Part shown: one piece after another, positions 9,700 to 17,908 of the stretch
Position numbering within the stretch: position 1 is the stretch's first letter
How the letters are laid out: each line of letters begins with the position of its first letter
From: Verrucomicrobiales bacterium
Lineage (GTDB): Bacteria; Verrucomicrobiota; Verrucomicrobiia; Verrucomicrobiales; DEV007
Reading direction: 5' to 3'
Length of the DNA stretch: 24,249 bases
Assembly: GCA_023253615.1 (NCBI GenBank)
Contig: JALRFZ010000291.1
Location: 1 to 24,249, forward strand
Notes under the pieces: generated by a model
The model's database searches: none
What the model was told of the DNA's origin: nothing
What the model saw: only the letters and a program-made list of their open reading frames with translations
Program-made: the position numbers and the translations under genes

Positions 9700-10676
9700 G
9701 ATCCCTCCTCCTCGTTGCCCTCGCTCCAGGCCTGCTCCTCGCTGAAACCCCCGATCGCGGCGTCGTCCGGATCGAAGGAAACACCCCCGCCAAGGAATCG
9801 AGCGGCGGTCTTGGATTCATCGTCGAAAAGGAAGGTTTCCTCCTCACCACTTACCGGAACCTCGTCGTGCCCGGGACCGAGGACCTGCACGAGACATTCC
9901 GCGTCCGCTCCGGCGACCGCGCCTACCCGGCCGAAGTGATCGGTGTGGAGCCGACCATCGATCTGGCGATCCTGAAACTCGAAACCGAGGAAACCTTCAC
10001 GCCCGTCGTCGCCGCGACGAAGCGCGAGATCACTCCGGGCCAGGAGGTCGAAGCCGTCGATTTCGGAGACGGATCGCTGGCCGTCATCCCCGGCGAGGTC
10101 ACCGCTCTCAACACCCGGCAATGCTACCAGCACAGCCTCGCCTCGACCATGTTCCGGGCGATGATCACGATTCCCGCGGCCTCGATCGGCGGCCCCGTTT
10201 TCCACGCCGATACCGGCGAAGTGGCCGCGATCTACACCGGCTTCGATCCCGTGCCCGAGCCCGGACATGTCGAGGTCGAGGGCGAAACCCACCTTCTCCC
10301 CATCGAGCTCTGCTTCAACATCTACGAAAGCCTCAAGACGAAGCGGAGCCTGAAATCGCCCTGGACCGGTTTCTCGGTGCGGTCTCTCACCGATGCCGAA
10401 CGCGCTTTTTTCCCCACCGTGAAAAAACATCACGGCGGCGTCGCGGTCGAGGAGGTCTGGGAAAACAGCCCGGCCCAGCGCATGGGCGTGAAGGAGGGCG
10501 ACATCCTCGTGCAGTTTTCCTACAACCGCATCCTCAGCGTCGCCGATTTCCAGAAGTGGCTCTACATGTATGGCGTGGGCCAACCGGTGAAGCTGATTTT
10601 CCTCCGCAACGGCACCGATTACCTCACCACCGACTACACGATCGAGGAGCGCCCCCAATGGGCCAAGCCGAAGTGA
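9696..10676 (+). CDS. HtrA-like PDZ protein with degenerate catalytic triad
   Basis: This is a 326-residue protein with a signal peptide (MRSLLLVALAPGLLLAE). The first two thirds follow the trypsin-like fold of HtrA/DegP: GGLGFIVEKEGFLLTTYRNLV, then EPTIDLAILKL, then AASIGGPVFHADTGEVAAIY. A C-terminal PDZ domain spans about 230-310 (GGVAVEEVWENSPAQRMGVKEGDILVQF). The catalytic positions are altered: the His of the TNxHV motif is Arg, the Asp of TDLA is kept, and the Ser of GNSGGP is Ile. The protein is therefore probably a non-proteolytic, substrate-binding relative of HtrA. It overlaps the upstream cytochrome c'-like gene by four bases (ATGA), which suggests the two are made in fixed ratio and may act together in the periplasm. 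It is the last gene of the run and is followed by a hairpin terminator. Confidence 0.88.
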   Translation: MRSLLLVALAPGLLLAETPDRGVVRIEGNTPAKESSGGLGFIVEKEGFLLTTYRNLVVPGTEDLHETFRVRSGDRAYPAEVIGVEPTIDLAILKLETEETFTPVVAATKREITPGQEVEAVDFGDGSLAVIPGEVTALNTRQCYQHSLASTMFRAMITIPAASIGGPVFHADTGEVAAIYTGFDPVPEPGHVEVEGETHLLPIELCFNIYESLKTKRSLKSPWTGFSVRSLTDAERAFFPTVKKHHGGVAVEEVWENSPAQRMGVKEGDILVQFSYNRILSVADFQKWLYMYGVGQPVKLIFLRNGTDYLTTDYTIEERPQWAKPK

Positions 10677-10683
10677 ATCAGGC

Positions 10684-10723
10684 TTCCTCAATCCTTGTCG
10701 CGACCGCGGCAAGGATTGGGGAG
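10684..10723. terminator. Hairpin between convergent genes, probable bidirectional terminator
   Basis: Arms 10684-10701 and 10706-10723 pair over about 18 positions, including a core CAATCCTTG/CAAGGATTG and a few G-U pairs, around a four-base loop. The hairpin sits between the stop codons of the PDZ gene (10676) and the minus-strand exoenzyme gene (10729), where a shared terminator is expected. No long T-tract follows on either side. Confidence 0.65.
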
Positions 10724-10728
10724 AGCCC

Positions 10729-13700
10729 TCACTCGTAAATGACGCGCCAGAAGCGGCGTTTTTCGGCGAGCGGGTTGATCGTCGTGAGGTAGGTGAGCCT
10801 CTCGTAGTTTCCGAGATCGGCCACGGTCGTTTGCGTCTGCCATCCGGCGACATCCGCCCAGCTGCCCGGCAGCAGGGTGAGGGATGACTCCAACACCGGA
10901 GCTTCGGGAGCGCCTTTGGGACGGTGGAAGATCAAAGTGAGCTGGTTTCCGCTCCGGACGACCTCGAGAAAGCGATCGTTCCCCGCATTGGGATTCCCGT
11001 TCTGCAGATACTCGCCGTAGTTGTCGGTCCCGTCGTCGTCGCTGTCGGCATCTTCTTCCGAGACCGAGGGATCGGCGAGCTGGGTGAAGGTGAAACGATC
11101 CAACTGCCAGCGCGAGAAGGTGTATTCCCCGGCGGTGGGGAAGATCGCGTCGGCGAACTGCGGGAAGTCGATGAAGGGATTCCGGTTGCCTTGGCGATGG
11201 GTGGTCGGCCCGACCGTCACCCCCGCGTAGATCGCCTCGTTGCGGGCGCGCTCGTAGTCGGTCGGCGGATGGGCGCGATGCCAGGCGAGGAGGGTCGAAA
11301 GGACGCCGTGGGTGCCGACCGCCCCGGTAGAGTCGCCGAGCATGAGATCGGAGGTCAGGGCTTCCCCTCCGTCATAGCGGACCATCATGTAAAGGAGGGC
11401 GCGGGCCACCACCCCCTTGTCGCGGTCGAGCGGCTCCCACGAGTTACCGTCCTTGAACGACTCGGGGGCGAAGGGATCGCTCTCGAGATTGTCGCTCTCG
11501 TCGAACGGGAGGTTGCCGCGGAGGGCGTTCACCGTCTCTTTCGACGGGAAAAGGTGATGGAGATCGGAGTAATCCGGGCCGTCTTCGCCGACCCCGTCGC
11601 TGCGGGGCCAGACGTGTTCCCGGTTCCATCCGCCGCCGATGTTGAAGGAGGACTTCGGCAGGTTGGCGTTCGAATAGAGCAGACGCACCGCGTTCTCGTC
11701 ATTCGCGGCTTCGTCGATCACCTTCATGATCTCGCCGACCACGCCGTAATCGATCACGGTGTGGTCGTCGATGATCTGGTGCAGCGCGTTGGCCAGCGCG
11801 GTCCCGCCCAGACCGTGGGCCGGCGCGTAGTAGGTCTGGAGATCGACGCTCGGCGGCAACGAGACGCCCGTGAGGGTGAGATTGAGGAAGACGGGATAGT
11901 GATCCGAGGCGGAGAGCGAAGCCGTGATGGGATCTCCCGCGGCAGGCCAGAAGACCCCGCCGTTCCTGACATTCAGACCAAAAGCCGACGGCACCGCGTA
12001 ATCGACCCGAACCCCGCCGCTGAAGCCGGCCGTGTCGTCGGGATCGGGCCCGGCTCCGCCGCCGGGGACGAAGGTGCCGTTGTAGAGCGGACTGTTGAGC
12101 ACCGAGGTGATCGCCGGCGGCGTGCTGTCCCCCTCGTCGGGATCGGCGTTCTGGTCGCCGACCAGGACAAAACGCGTGTTCGCCGGCAGGCCGCCCGAAG
12201 GAGAAGACGGCGTCGAAAAGCCCGCGGCTTCGAACTCCTTGTCATCATAGATGTAGGCGGACGCGGCGGGATTCACGTAATCGGCCCAGAAGCGGATCTC
12301 GTCGCTGTTGCGGCGTCCGTTGTGATCGACTCCCGCCTTCCAGGGCAGCCCCGATCCCGGATTGTCGAAGACAGGCGGCGTCGGGTGGCTCGCGAGGATG
12401 TGGACGCGGGTGCCGTTCACGAGCACGGGGACGTCGGCATGGTTCTTCGACGAAAGGCGGTAGACGTTCAGCTCGGCGGGCGAATACCAGTCCCCCGTGC
12501 CGGGAAGGTCCGGATCATCCGGCAGCAGGGCGCCCGGCATGTCTTTCCAGAGGAAGCGCTGGAAGGTGCGGAGGTTCTCCGTGTCGATGGGGAATTTCGA
12601 AAAGACGACGAAGGCATACTGACCGGAGTGAACCCCGAAGCCGAAGGCGTCCTCGCCGAATCCGGCGGCACCGGGAGTGGTGACGACCGATCCGTTGTTG
12701 TCGAGGTCGAAGCCGGAGGGAATGCCCGTGTTCGAGGGCGCGACGTAGGAGTAGGGATAATAGACCGGACTTTCCCCGCTCTGCCCGACCTCGAGGTAGT
12801 TCTCGCGGAAACGTCTCGCCGCGACGCCCTTGGCATCGTAGTCGAACTCGTTGATGAGGATGACGTCGGCGTTGTTCCGCTGGATGACCCGGGCGATGTT
12901 CTGGGCCTGCGTGCTCGTGACCGGGGCGAGGTCGGTGATGAGCCGGCCGGCGGTGTCCCGATAGAGCGAAGTGTTGTAGGTGGCGACCTTGAAGTCGTTC
13001 GACTTCGCGACCGCCTCGTTCGTGACATTCACCACGACGCTGCGGAAGGTGTGGTTCGTACCGTCGTAGGCCTGGATGCGCAGCTCGTGGCTCGGCTGCC
13101 CCACCGGGTCGAGGGCCGCGGGATTCGCGAGAGTGATGACACCCGTGTTCGGATTCACCTGGAAGGCGCCGCGGTCGAGCCCTCGCTCGAGGAAGCAGAT
13201 CTGCCCGCCCTGGTCGAGCGACTTCGAGGCGATCAAGCCGGTCGTGACACTGTGGGCCTGCAGGTCGAAGAGGAAAAGCGTCCCCGGCGCTTCGCCGAAG
13301 AGCGTCGAGACATCGAGGATGCCCGACGACTCCCAGTTGCCGAAGTCGCCGGTGTTCGTGTCGGTCGAGCCGAGCGGCAGGACCGTCGATCGATCGACCT
13401 CCGCGACGCGCACGGCCGCTCCGGTGTCCGCGTCGAGACGCCAGATGGAATTCTCGAATCCGGCGGCGCCGAAATCGCCGATCTGGTTCGCCTGGTCTTC
13501 CTGCACATAGATGAATCCGTCGTCGGCCCAATCGAGGTTGTCGGGACAGCGCAGCCCCTCCTCGGGCGACATGAACTGGCCGCCCCCGGCGTCGTCGCCG
13601 TCGTAGAGGAGACGCATTTCTCCCGCCGTCGGCACGCCCGAAGCATTGAAGTTGATATCGAGAATGTAGGTATCACCCCAGTTGTCGAGAGGATACACGC

Positions 13701-16700
13701 TGCCGCGGCCCGTCGAGGTGAAGGCGACGATGCTGCCATCGGACGGGCTCGTCGAGAGATCCTCGGGCCGCGAGAAACGGAAGGCACCGAGGGCGAAGGC
13801 ATCGCCGCGCAGCCGCGTGTCGTTTTTGTAGCCTTGCGCGTCATGCCCCGTCGTGCCCGCCGCGCCGGCATTGCGCGCATCCACCGCCACCCACGTGCCC
13901 GCGCGCGTCGCACCGGTGCCGTTGAACTGCTGCGGCGTCGTGTTCCCGTTCGTCGCTTTCCAGACGTAGAGCTGGCCGTTGCGAAGGCCGTTGCGTTCCG
14001 GGAAGTTTGCTCCCGGGGCGGCGCTCTTGAGTCCCACGTAGAGATAGAGCGGGCAATCCTGGAGGTCGTCGCCGAGGAGGAAGGCCACGTGCGTCGTATT
14101 GCCCGTATCGACGAGAGCGGCGTTCTCCCACGACCCGCGGCCGAGGTCGGGCAGCGCCCAGAGATCGCCGTTGGAGGTGTCCAGCGCCCAGAAGGTGCCG
14201 CCGTGCGGGTGGCCGAAACTCGTCGAGGTTTCCTCACCGAAAAGATAGAGCCGATCGACCAGTCCGCGGCCCGCGCCCCAGAGATTCGGCTCGAACAGCG
14301 CGCTCGAGCAGGTGCGGTCGAGCCCGCCGAGTTCGAGCTGCGTCGCACTGGTCACCACCGTGCCGGTGCGGTCGTACATCCTTCCGAAAGCGAGACCGGT
14401 ATCGACGACACGACGACTCGTCTTGTCGATATCGAAATAGCTCACACGGGCCCCACCCTTGGCGATCGTCGTTCCATTGGTGAGCGTGTAAGGGTAAGCG
14501 CCCGATCCCGAGTTCGGCACCTCGATCTCGTGGTTCACGAAAATGCGCACCGTGTTCGCATTCAACTCAAACGCGCCGATTCCGTCGGGAGTCCCAGGAG
14601 GCGAGTAGCTGCCGGCGCTGTTGGGGTTGTAGGCGCCAGAGGCTCCCTCGAAGGTATCCCCGATCGTGAAGAGCGGTGTCACGAGATAGTCCGTCTCCGG
14701 TGCCGCTTTCACCGTCGTCGATCCCCCGCTGCCACCGAGCATGGCATAGCGGATCCCTTCCTTGCCGCCGATCGAAGGATTGAGGGTGCCCACGATCGTA
14801 CCGGCGGGAGCGTTCTTCGAAATCGAAAAAGGCCCCGTCACCGTGATCGGTGGCTGCGCCGTGCTGAAAGTCCAGGTCGTCGTGTCGCCGAAGCCGGCGA
14901 AGGGATTTCCCGAGACATCCTCGATCGCTCCCGGCGTCACCTGGACGTAGAAGTTTGCTCCCGACTCGAGCGCGTTCGTCGGATCGATCGTCACCGTGCC
15001 GAGATTCACCGTCACCTGCGGGCTCGTCACGTTGATCGCCTCGACGAGGGCGTTCGTGCCTGCCCGGAAGATCGAGATCGTTCCCGAGGCTCCTTTGCGG
15101 ATCAGCTCGTTGAACGAAATCCTGAGATTGGAAGAGACAGGCAATCCGCCCGCCCCGTTCGCCGGGGTGAAAAAGGCGACTGTCGGCGCCGTCGTATCGA
15201 CCCCGGTGGTTTCCTCGACCGTCAGAGTCAAGGTCGGATCGCCCGGATCAAAGGTATTGCCCTTGCCCGAGTAGGTGATCGCCGCCATCGGAGCGGTCGC
15301 CGCGAGAAGGATGGCGAAATCCTCGCCCGTATTCAATCGCGAGATGAGGGCCGGACCGGCCGCGCTCAAATCGAGCACGAAGGTGTCGAGAACCCCGCCC
15401 GCCTTCGGCGTGTAGGGGAATTTGCCGAGGGACACCGGTACGAAGGAATACTGCGAGGCGTCGATTCCGTTGACGAAGGTCGGATTGAAGGATTTGCCCG
15501 CCGAGGAGTCGGTCGTCAGGAAAAACTCGAGTTCCGTGCCCTGGCTGAAGGTGCGGTCGTTGTGGGTCAGTTTGAATTCCGCCGTCACCACGTTCGTGAT
15601 CACCGACGCGCCCGAGAGACCGAAATCGAGTTTGCTGAAATTGAAGTTTCCGAACCCGTAGACCGCGAAGTTTCCTTGGCCGTTGCCCTGCCCGTAGTAG
15701 TCGGCGGTCGAGCCCGGGCCCGTCAGGCGCACGCCCTGTTGCGTCGTGAAGGTCTCCGTGGCCGTCGGCAGGGCCGAGGGACTTGCCGTCGTGAAATTCC
15801 AGGTCGTCGCATCGCTGATCCCGGCGAAGTCATTCCCGGCGAGATCCTCGATCGCACCCGCATCGACCTGGACGTAATATCCCGTCGAGCCATCGAAGTT
15901 TGCCGATGGTGTGACCGTGACCGTGTTGCCCGTCACCACCACCTGCGACGAACCGACCGCGATGGTTTCGACGATGGAATTGTCGGAAACCCGGCGGATC
16001 AGGAGGTTGCCCGTGCCCTTCTGGACCGCTTCGCTGAAGACCATCGTCGGCGTGGCCGTCACCGGTGCGTTCGTCGCGTTGTCGACCGGAGAGAGCGTCT
16101 TCAAAACGGGAGCCGTCGAATCGTTCGTCTGGGTCGCGTTGACCTGCAGGTTGTCGATCCGGTTGTTGCCGCTGCCGGAAGTCGCTCCACTCAGAGTGTA
16201 GCGGAGACGCACGTTGCTTTGTCCATCGACCGCGTTGATCGCGCTGAGGTTCACCGTGGCGAGGGCGTAGCTCGTCGAAGTCGAGGCCGTGTTCACCCCG
16301 GAGACGGTCGTGAACGATCCCCCGCCCACGCTGTAGGACCACGTCCCGGTGTTGAATCCGGAACTCGTGCCGCGGGTGGCGAAGGTCACGATGGGATCGG
16401 AAAAGTCCGCGAGATTCAACTGGATCTCGATGTAGGAGCCGTTGCCCGGAAAAGGGGCCGCCGAGCCCCCCGCGACGAGACTGAGCGATCCGCCCGTCGC
16501 ATCGGGTGCGACCAGGTTGACGTCCGATCCCGCGAAGTCGTCGACAAGGCCGCCCCACCCGGTGAGCGAAAGCGAACCCGCGCCAGTGCTCGGGGCGATC
16601 GTCGTCGGCACTCCGCCGCTTCCTGGAGCGCTCGCGGTGGCGATGGATAGCGAATTGAAGTTCCAATTCGCGACCAGATCCGCGCGCAGCGACGGAGTCA

Positions 16701-16773
16701 GGAACAGGATCATGGACGCGAGCAGGCAGACCCCACTCATCCTGTCAGAAACACAAAAACAGCCACGGTTCAT
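10729..16773 (-). CDS. Giant secreted PhoX-like / EEP nuclease / endonuclease I fusion
   Basis: Numbered from a TTG at 16809 (2026 aa), this chain has a signal peptide ending near residue 43, a jelly-roll-like region, two SbsA-type Ig-like repeats (about 233-345 and 540-655) flanking a DNRLRE-like module, then three catalytic modules. PhoX-like phosphatase, about 683-1205: VNHE near 759, CSSALFEP near 833, FGEE near 860, RPEDL, CPDNLDWADDGFIYVQED. EEP (DNase I-like) domain, about 1272-1641: TYN, INEFD, SHPTPP, GDQNADP, SDHYPV, all expected catalytic positions present. Endonuclease I, about 1655-1813: NREHVWPRS near 1730, DLHHLFPS, NALRGN. The tail has a calcium-binding-like DADSDDDGTDNYGEY repeat and ends in RRFWRVIYE. 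The ATG at 16773 is preferred because the TTG start would place the Pho-box-like site against the coding region; the ATG at 16740 is also possible. The likely role is extracellular nucleic-acid cutting with phosphate release; this is inference. Confidence 0.92.
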   Translation of the reverse strand: MNRGCFCVSDRMSGVCLLASMILFLTPSLRADLVANWNFNSLSIATASAPGSGGVPTTIAPSTGAGSLSLTGWGGLVDDFAGSDVNLVAPDATGGSLSLVAGGSAAPFPGNGSYIEIQLNLADFSDPIVTFATRGTSSGFNTGTWSYSVGGGSFTTVSGVNTASTSTSYALATVNLSAINAVDGQSNVRLRYTLSGATSGSGNNRIDNLQVNATQTNDSTAPVLKTLSPVDNATNAPVTATPTMVFSEAVQKGTGNLLIRRVSDNSIVETIAVGSSQVVVTGNTVTVTPSANFDGSTGYYVQVDAGAIEDLAGNDFAGISDATTWNFTTASPSALPTATETFTTQQGVRLTGPGSTADYYGQGNGQGNFAVYGFGNFNFSKLDFGLSGASVITNVVTAEFKLTHNDRTFSQGTELEFFLTTDSSAGKSFNPTFVNGIDASQYSFVPVSLGKFPYTPKAGGVLDTFVLDLSAAGPALISRLNTGEDFAILLAATAPMAAITYSGKGNTFDPGDPTLTLTVEETTGVDTTAPTVAFFTPANGAGGLPVSSNLRISFNELIRKGASGTISIFRAGTNALVEAINVTSPQVTVNLGTVTIDPTNALESGANFYVQVTPGAIEDVSGNPFAGFGDTTTWTFSTAQPPITVTGPFSISKNAPAGTIVGTLNPSIGGKEGIRYAMLGGSGGSTTVKAAPETDYLVTPLFTIGDTFEGASGAYNPNSAGSYSPPGTPDGIGAFELNANTVRIFVNHEIEVPNSGSGAYPYTLTNGTTIAKGGARVSYFDIDKTSRRVVDTGLAFGRMYDRTGTVVTSATQLELGGLDRTCSSALFEPNLWGAGRGLVDRLYLFGEETSTSFGHPHGGTFWALDTSNGDLWALPDLGRGSWENAALVDTGNTTHVAFLLGDDLQDCPLYLYVGLKSAAPGANFPERNGLRNGQLYVWKATNGNTTPQQFNGTGATRAGTWVAVDARNAGAAGTTGHDAQGYKNDTRLRGDAFALGAFRFSRPEDLSTSPSDGSIVAFTSTGRGSVYPLDNWGDTYILDINFNASGVPTAGEMRLLYDGDDAGGGQFMSPEEGLRCPDNLDWADDGFIYVQEDQANQIGDFGAAGFENSIWRLDADTGAAVRVAEVDRSTVLPLGSTDTNTGDFGNWESSGILDVSTLFGEAPGTLFLFDLQAHSVTTGLIASKSLDQGGQICFLERGLDRGAFQVNPNTGVITLANPAALDPVGQPSHELRIQAYDGTNHTFRSVVVNVTNEAVAKSNDFKVATYNTSLYRDTAGRLITDLAPVTSTQAQNIARVIQRNNADVILINEFDYDAKGVAARRFRENYLEVGQSGESPVYYPYSYVAPSNTGIPSGFDLDNNGSVVTTPGAAGFGEDAFGFGVHSGQYAFVVFSKFPIDTENLRTFQRFLWKDMPGALLPDDPDLPGTGDWYSPAELNVYRLSSKNHADVPVLVNGTRVHILASHPTPPVFDNPGSGLPWKAGVDHNGRRNSDEIRFWADYVNPAASAYIYDDKEFEAAGFSTPSSPSGGLPANTRFVLVGDQNADPDEGDSTPPAITSVLNSPLYNGTFVPGGGAGPDPDDTAGFSGGVRVDYAVPSAFGLNVRNGGVFWPAAGDPITASLSASDHYPVFLNLTLTGVSLPPSVDLQTYYAPAHGLGGTALANALHQIIDDHTVIDYGVVGEIMKVIDEAANDENAVRLLYSNANLPKSSFNIGGGWNREHVWPRSDGVGEDGPDYSDLHHLFPSKETVNALRGNLPFDESDNLESDPFAPESFKDGNSWEPLDRDKGVVARALLYMMVRYDGGEALTSDLMLGDSTGAVGTHGVLSTLLAWHRAHPPTDYERARNEAIYAGVTVGPTTHRQGNRNPFIDFPQFADAIFPTAGEYTFSRWQLDRFTFTQLADPSVSEEDADSDDDGTDNYGEYLQNGNPNAGNDRFLEVVRSGNQLTLIFHRPKGAPEAPVLESSLTLLPGSWADVAGWQTQTTVADLGNYERLTYLTTINPLAEKRRFWRVIYE

Positions 16774-16819
16774 CCTTCGACGTAACGCCGTGAGGGCGTC
16801 ATCCGTCAATCAAGCGCGG

Positions 16820-16837
16820 GTGACGATAGAGTGACAA
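16820..16837 (-). promoter_or_regulatory. Pho-box-like direct repeat
   Basis: On the minus strand, TTGTCAC and TCGTCAC are separated by four bases (TCTA). That gives the 11-base period of the PhoB box, whose E. coli consensus is two CTGTCAT-type heptamers. The site lies 47 bases upstream of the preferred ATG of the PhoX/nuclease fusion. No strong -10 element is visible at the usual distance, so this is a candidate only. Confidence 0.4.
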
Positions 16838-16907
16838 CGGACTACGGAACAAAAACGTCACCCTTCGGAGCCCAATTCCCCGGCAAGTGCCCTCGGTTCA
16901 AACCTCT

Positions 16908-17804
16908 TCACTTCCGCCACAACCAGCGCATCGAGTCCGGAAAGATCGCGCCGCCGTGGTTGCCGTTGTGGGCGCCTTCGCCAAAGACGAAGTCGTGATC
17001 GTAGCCCGCGAACTCCAGCGCCGCGGCCATCTCCTGGTTGGCGAGAGGCCAGTTGCCGTGCTCGTTGTCGAGATCGTTCGAGCCGTCCTGGAGGAAGACG
17101 CGGAGCGGCTTTTTCTCCGTCTTGCGGATGAGCGAGGGGTAGACATGCCCCCCGCGGATGTTCGTGAAGCTGCCGATGTGACTGAGGACCTTGCGGAACA
17201 GATCGGGCCGCTCCCACGCCACGGTGAAGGCGCAGATCCCGCCCGAACTCATCCCGCAGATGGCGCGTTGGTCAGGATCGTCGGTGAGGCGCAAGGTCTT
17301 GCCGACTTCGACGAGGATTTCCTTTTCGAGAAACTCCGCATACTTCGCGTCGAGCGAATCATACTCGACCGAGCGGTTCGACCGCACTCCTTCGGGCGCC
17401 TTCCACTTCTGGGGCTCCTTCAGTTCCTCCGCGAACCAGCCCGGATTGATGAAGATCCCGATCATGACCGGCAATTCCTTCGCCGCGATGAGATTGTCGA
17501 GCACCACCGGGACGCGCACCTGTCCCTTCTCGTCGACGTAGGCGTGTCCGTCCTGGAAGACCATCACCGCCGCCTTCTCCGAACCCTGCGGGTCGTATTG
17601 GGCGGGTACGTAGACGAAATACTCGCGGATCGTTTTCGGGAAGACCGTGCTTTTCCAGACGTGCTTCGTCACCGTTCCCTGCGGCACGCCCTCCTTGCGC
17701 TCCGAGTCGGGGCCGAGGGGGTATTCCTTCGGCTTGGGCGCGTCCTGGGAGTGCGCGGATAGGCAGGAAAAAAGCAGTAGTCCAAACAGGGCGGGGAGTT
17801 TCAT
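16908..17804 (-). CDS. Secreted esterase of the esterase D / CE1 type
   Basis: This is a 298-residue alpha/beta-hydrolase with a signal peptide (MKLPALFGLLLFSCLSAHSQ). The features match the putative-esterase (esterase D, CE1) family: REYFVYVPAQYD at the first strands, VMVFQDGHAY, a nucleophile elbow CGMSSGG near residue 185, an acid-containing DGSNDLDNEHGNW segment, and a C-terminal GAHNGNHGG that supplies the catalytic His. Relatives include acetyl-xylan and feruloyl esterases and siderophore esterases; the substrate cannot be told from the sequence. It ends 98 bases upstream of the PhoX/nuclease gene start region on the same strand. The Pho-box-like site between them suggests the downstream gene has its own promoter. 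It is divergent from dsbD, with 104 bases between the two start codons. Confidence 0.87.
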   Translation of the reverse strand: MKLPALFGLLLFSCLSAHSQDAPKPKEYPLGPDSERKEGVPQGTVTKHVWKSTVFPKTIREYFVYVPAQYDPQGSEKAAVMVFQDGHAYVDEKGQVRVPVVLDNLIAAKELPVMIGIFINPGWFAEELKEPQKWKAPEGVRSNRSVEYDSLDAKYAEFLEKEILVEVGKTLRLTDDPDQRAICGMSSGGICAFTVAWERPDLFRKVLSHIGSFTNIRGGHVYPSLIRKTEKKPLRVFLQDGSNDLDNEHGNWPLANQEMAAALEFAGYDHDFVFGEGAHNGNHGGAIFPDSMRWLWRK

Positions 17805-17810
17805 GGCGGG

Positions 17811-17839
17811 AGTATGCCCGGATCACCCGCGCCGCACAA
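17811..17839 (-). promoter_or_regulatory. Possible sigma-70-type promoter of the esterase gene
   Basis: On the minus strand TTGTGC (17839-17834) and CATACT (17816-17811) are separated by exactly 17 bases. CATACT ends six bases before the ATG at 17804, so the transcript would be leaderless or nearly so. There is no Shine-Dalgarno sequence to contradict this. Confidence 0.35.
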
Positions 17840-17908
17840 GCGTCACTTGAGCATCGCTTTTCCCGGCGGGAACGTTAAGGTATTCCGGTTTCAGACGTCT
17901 CACCCCCC

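Noticed and set aside
10924..16650. A 1908-codon plus-strand open frame antisense to the PhoX/nuclease gene
   Set aside because: It is Arg/Gly/Val-rich with no domains, no signal peptide and no repeat pattern. Long antisense frames are expected where a GC-rich gene uses strongly biased codons, while the minus-strand frame carries several recognisable families.
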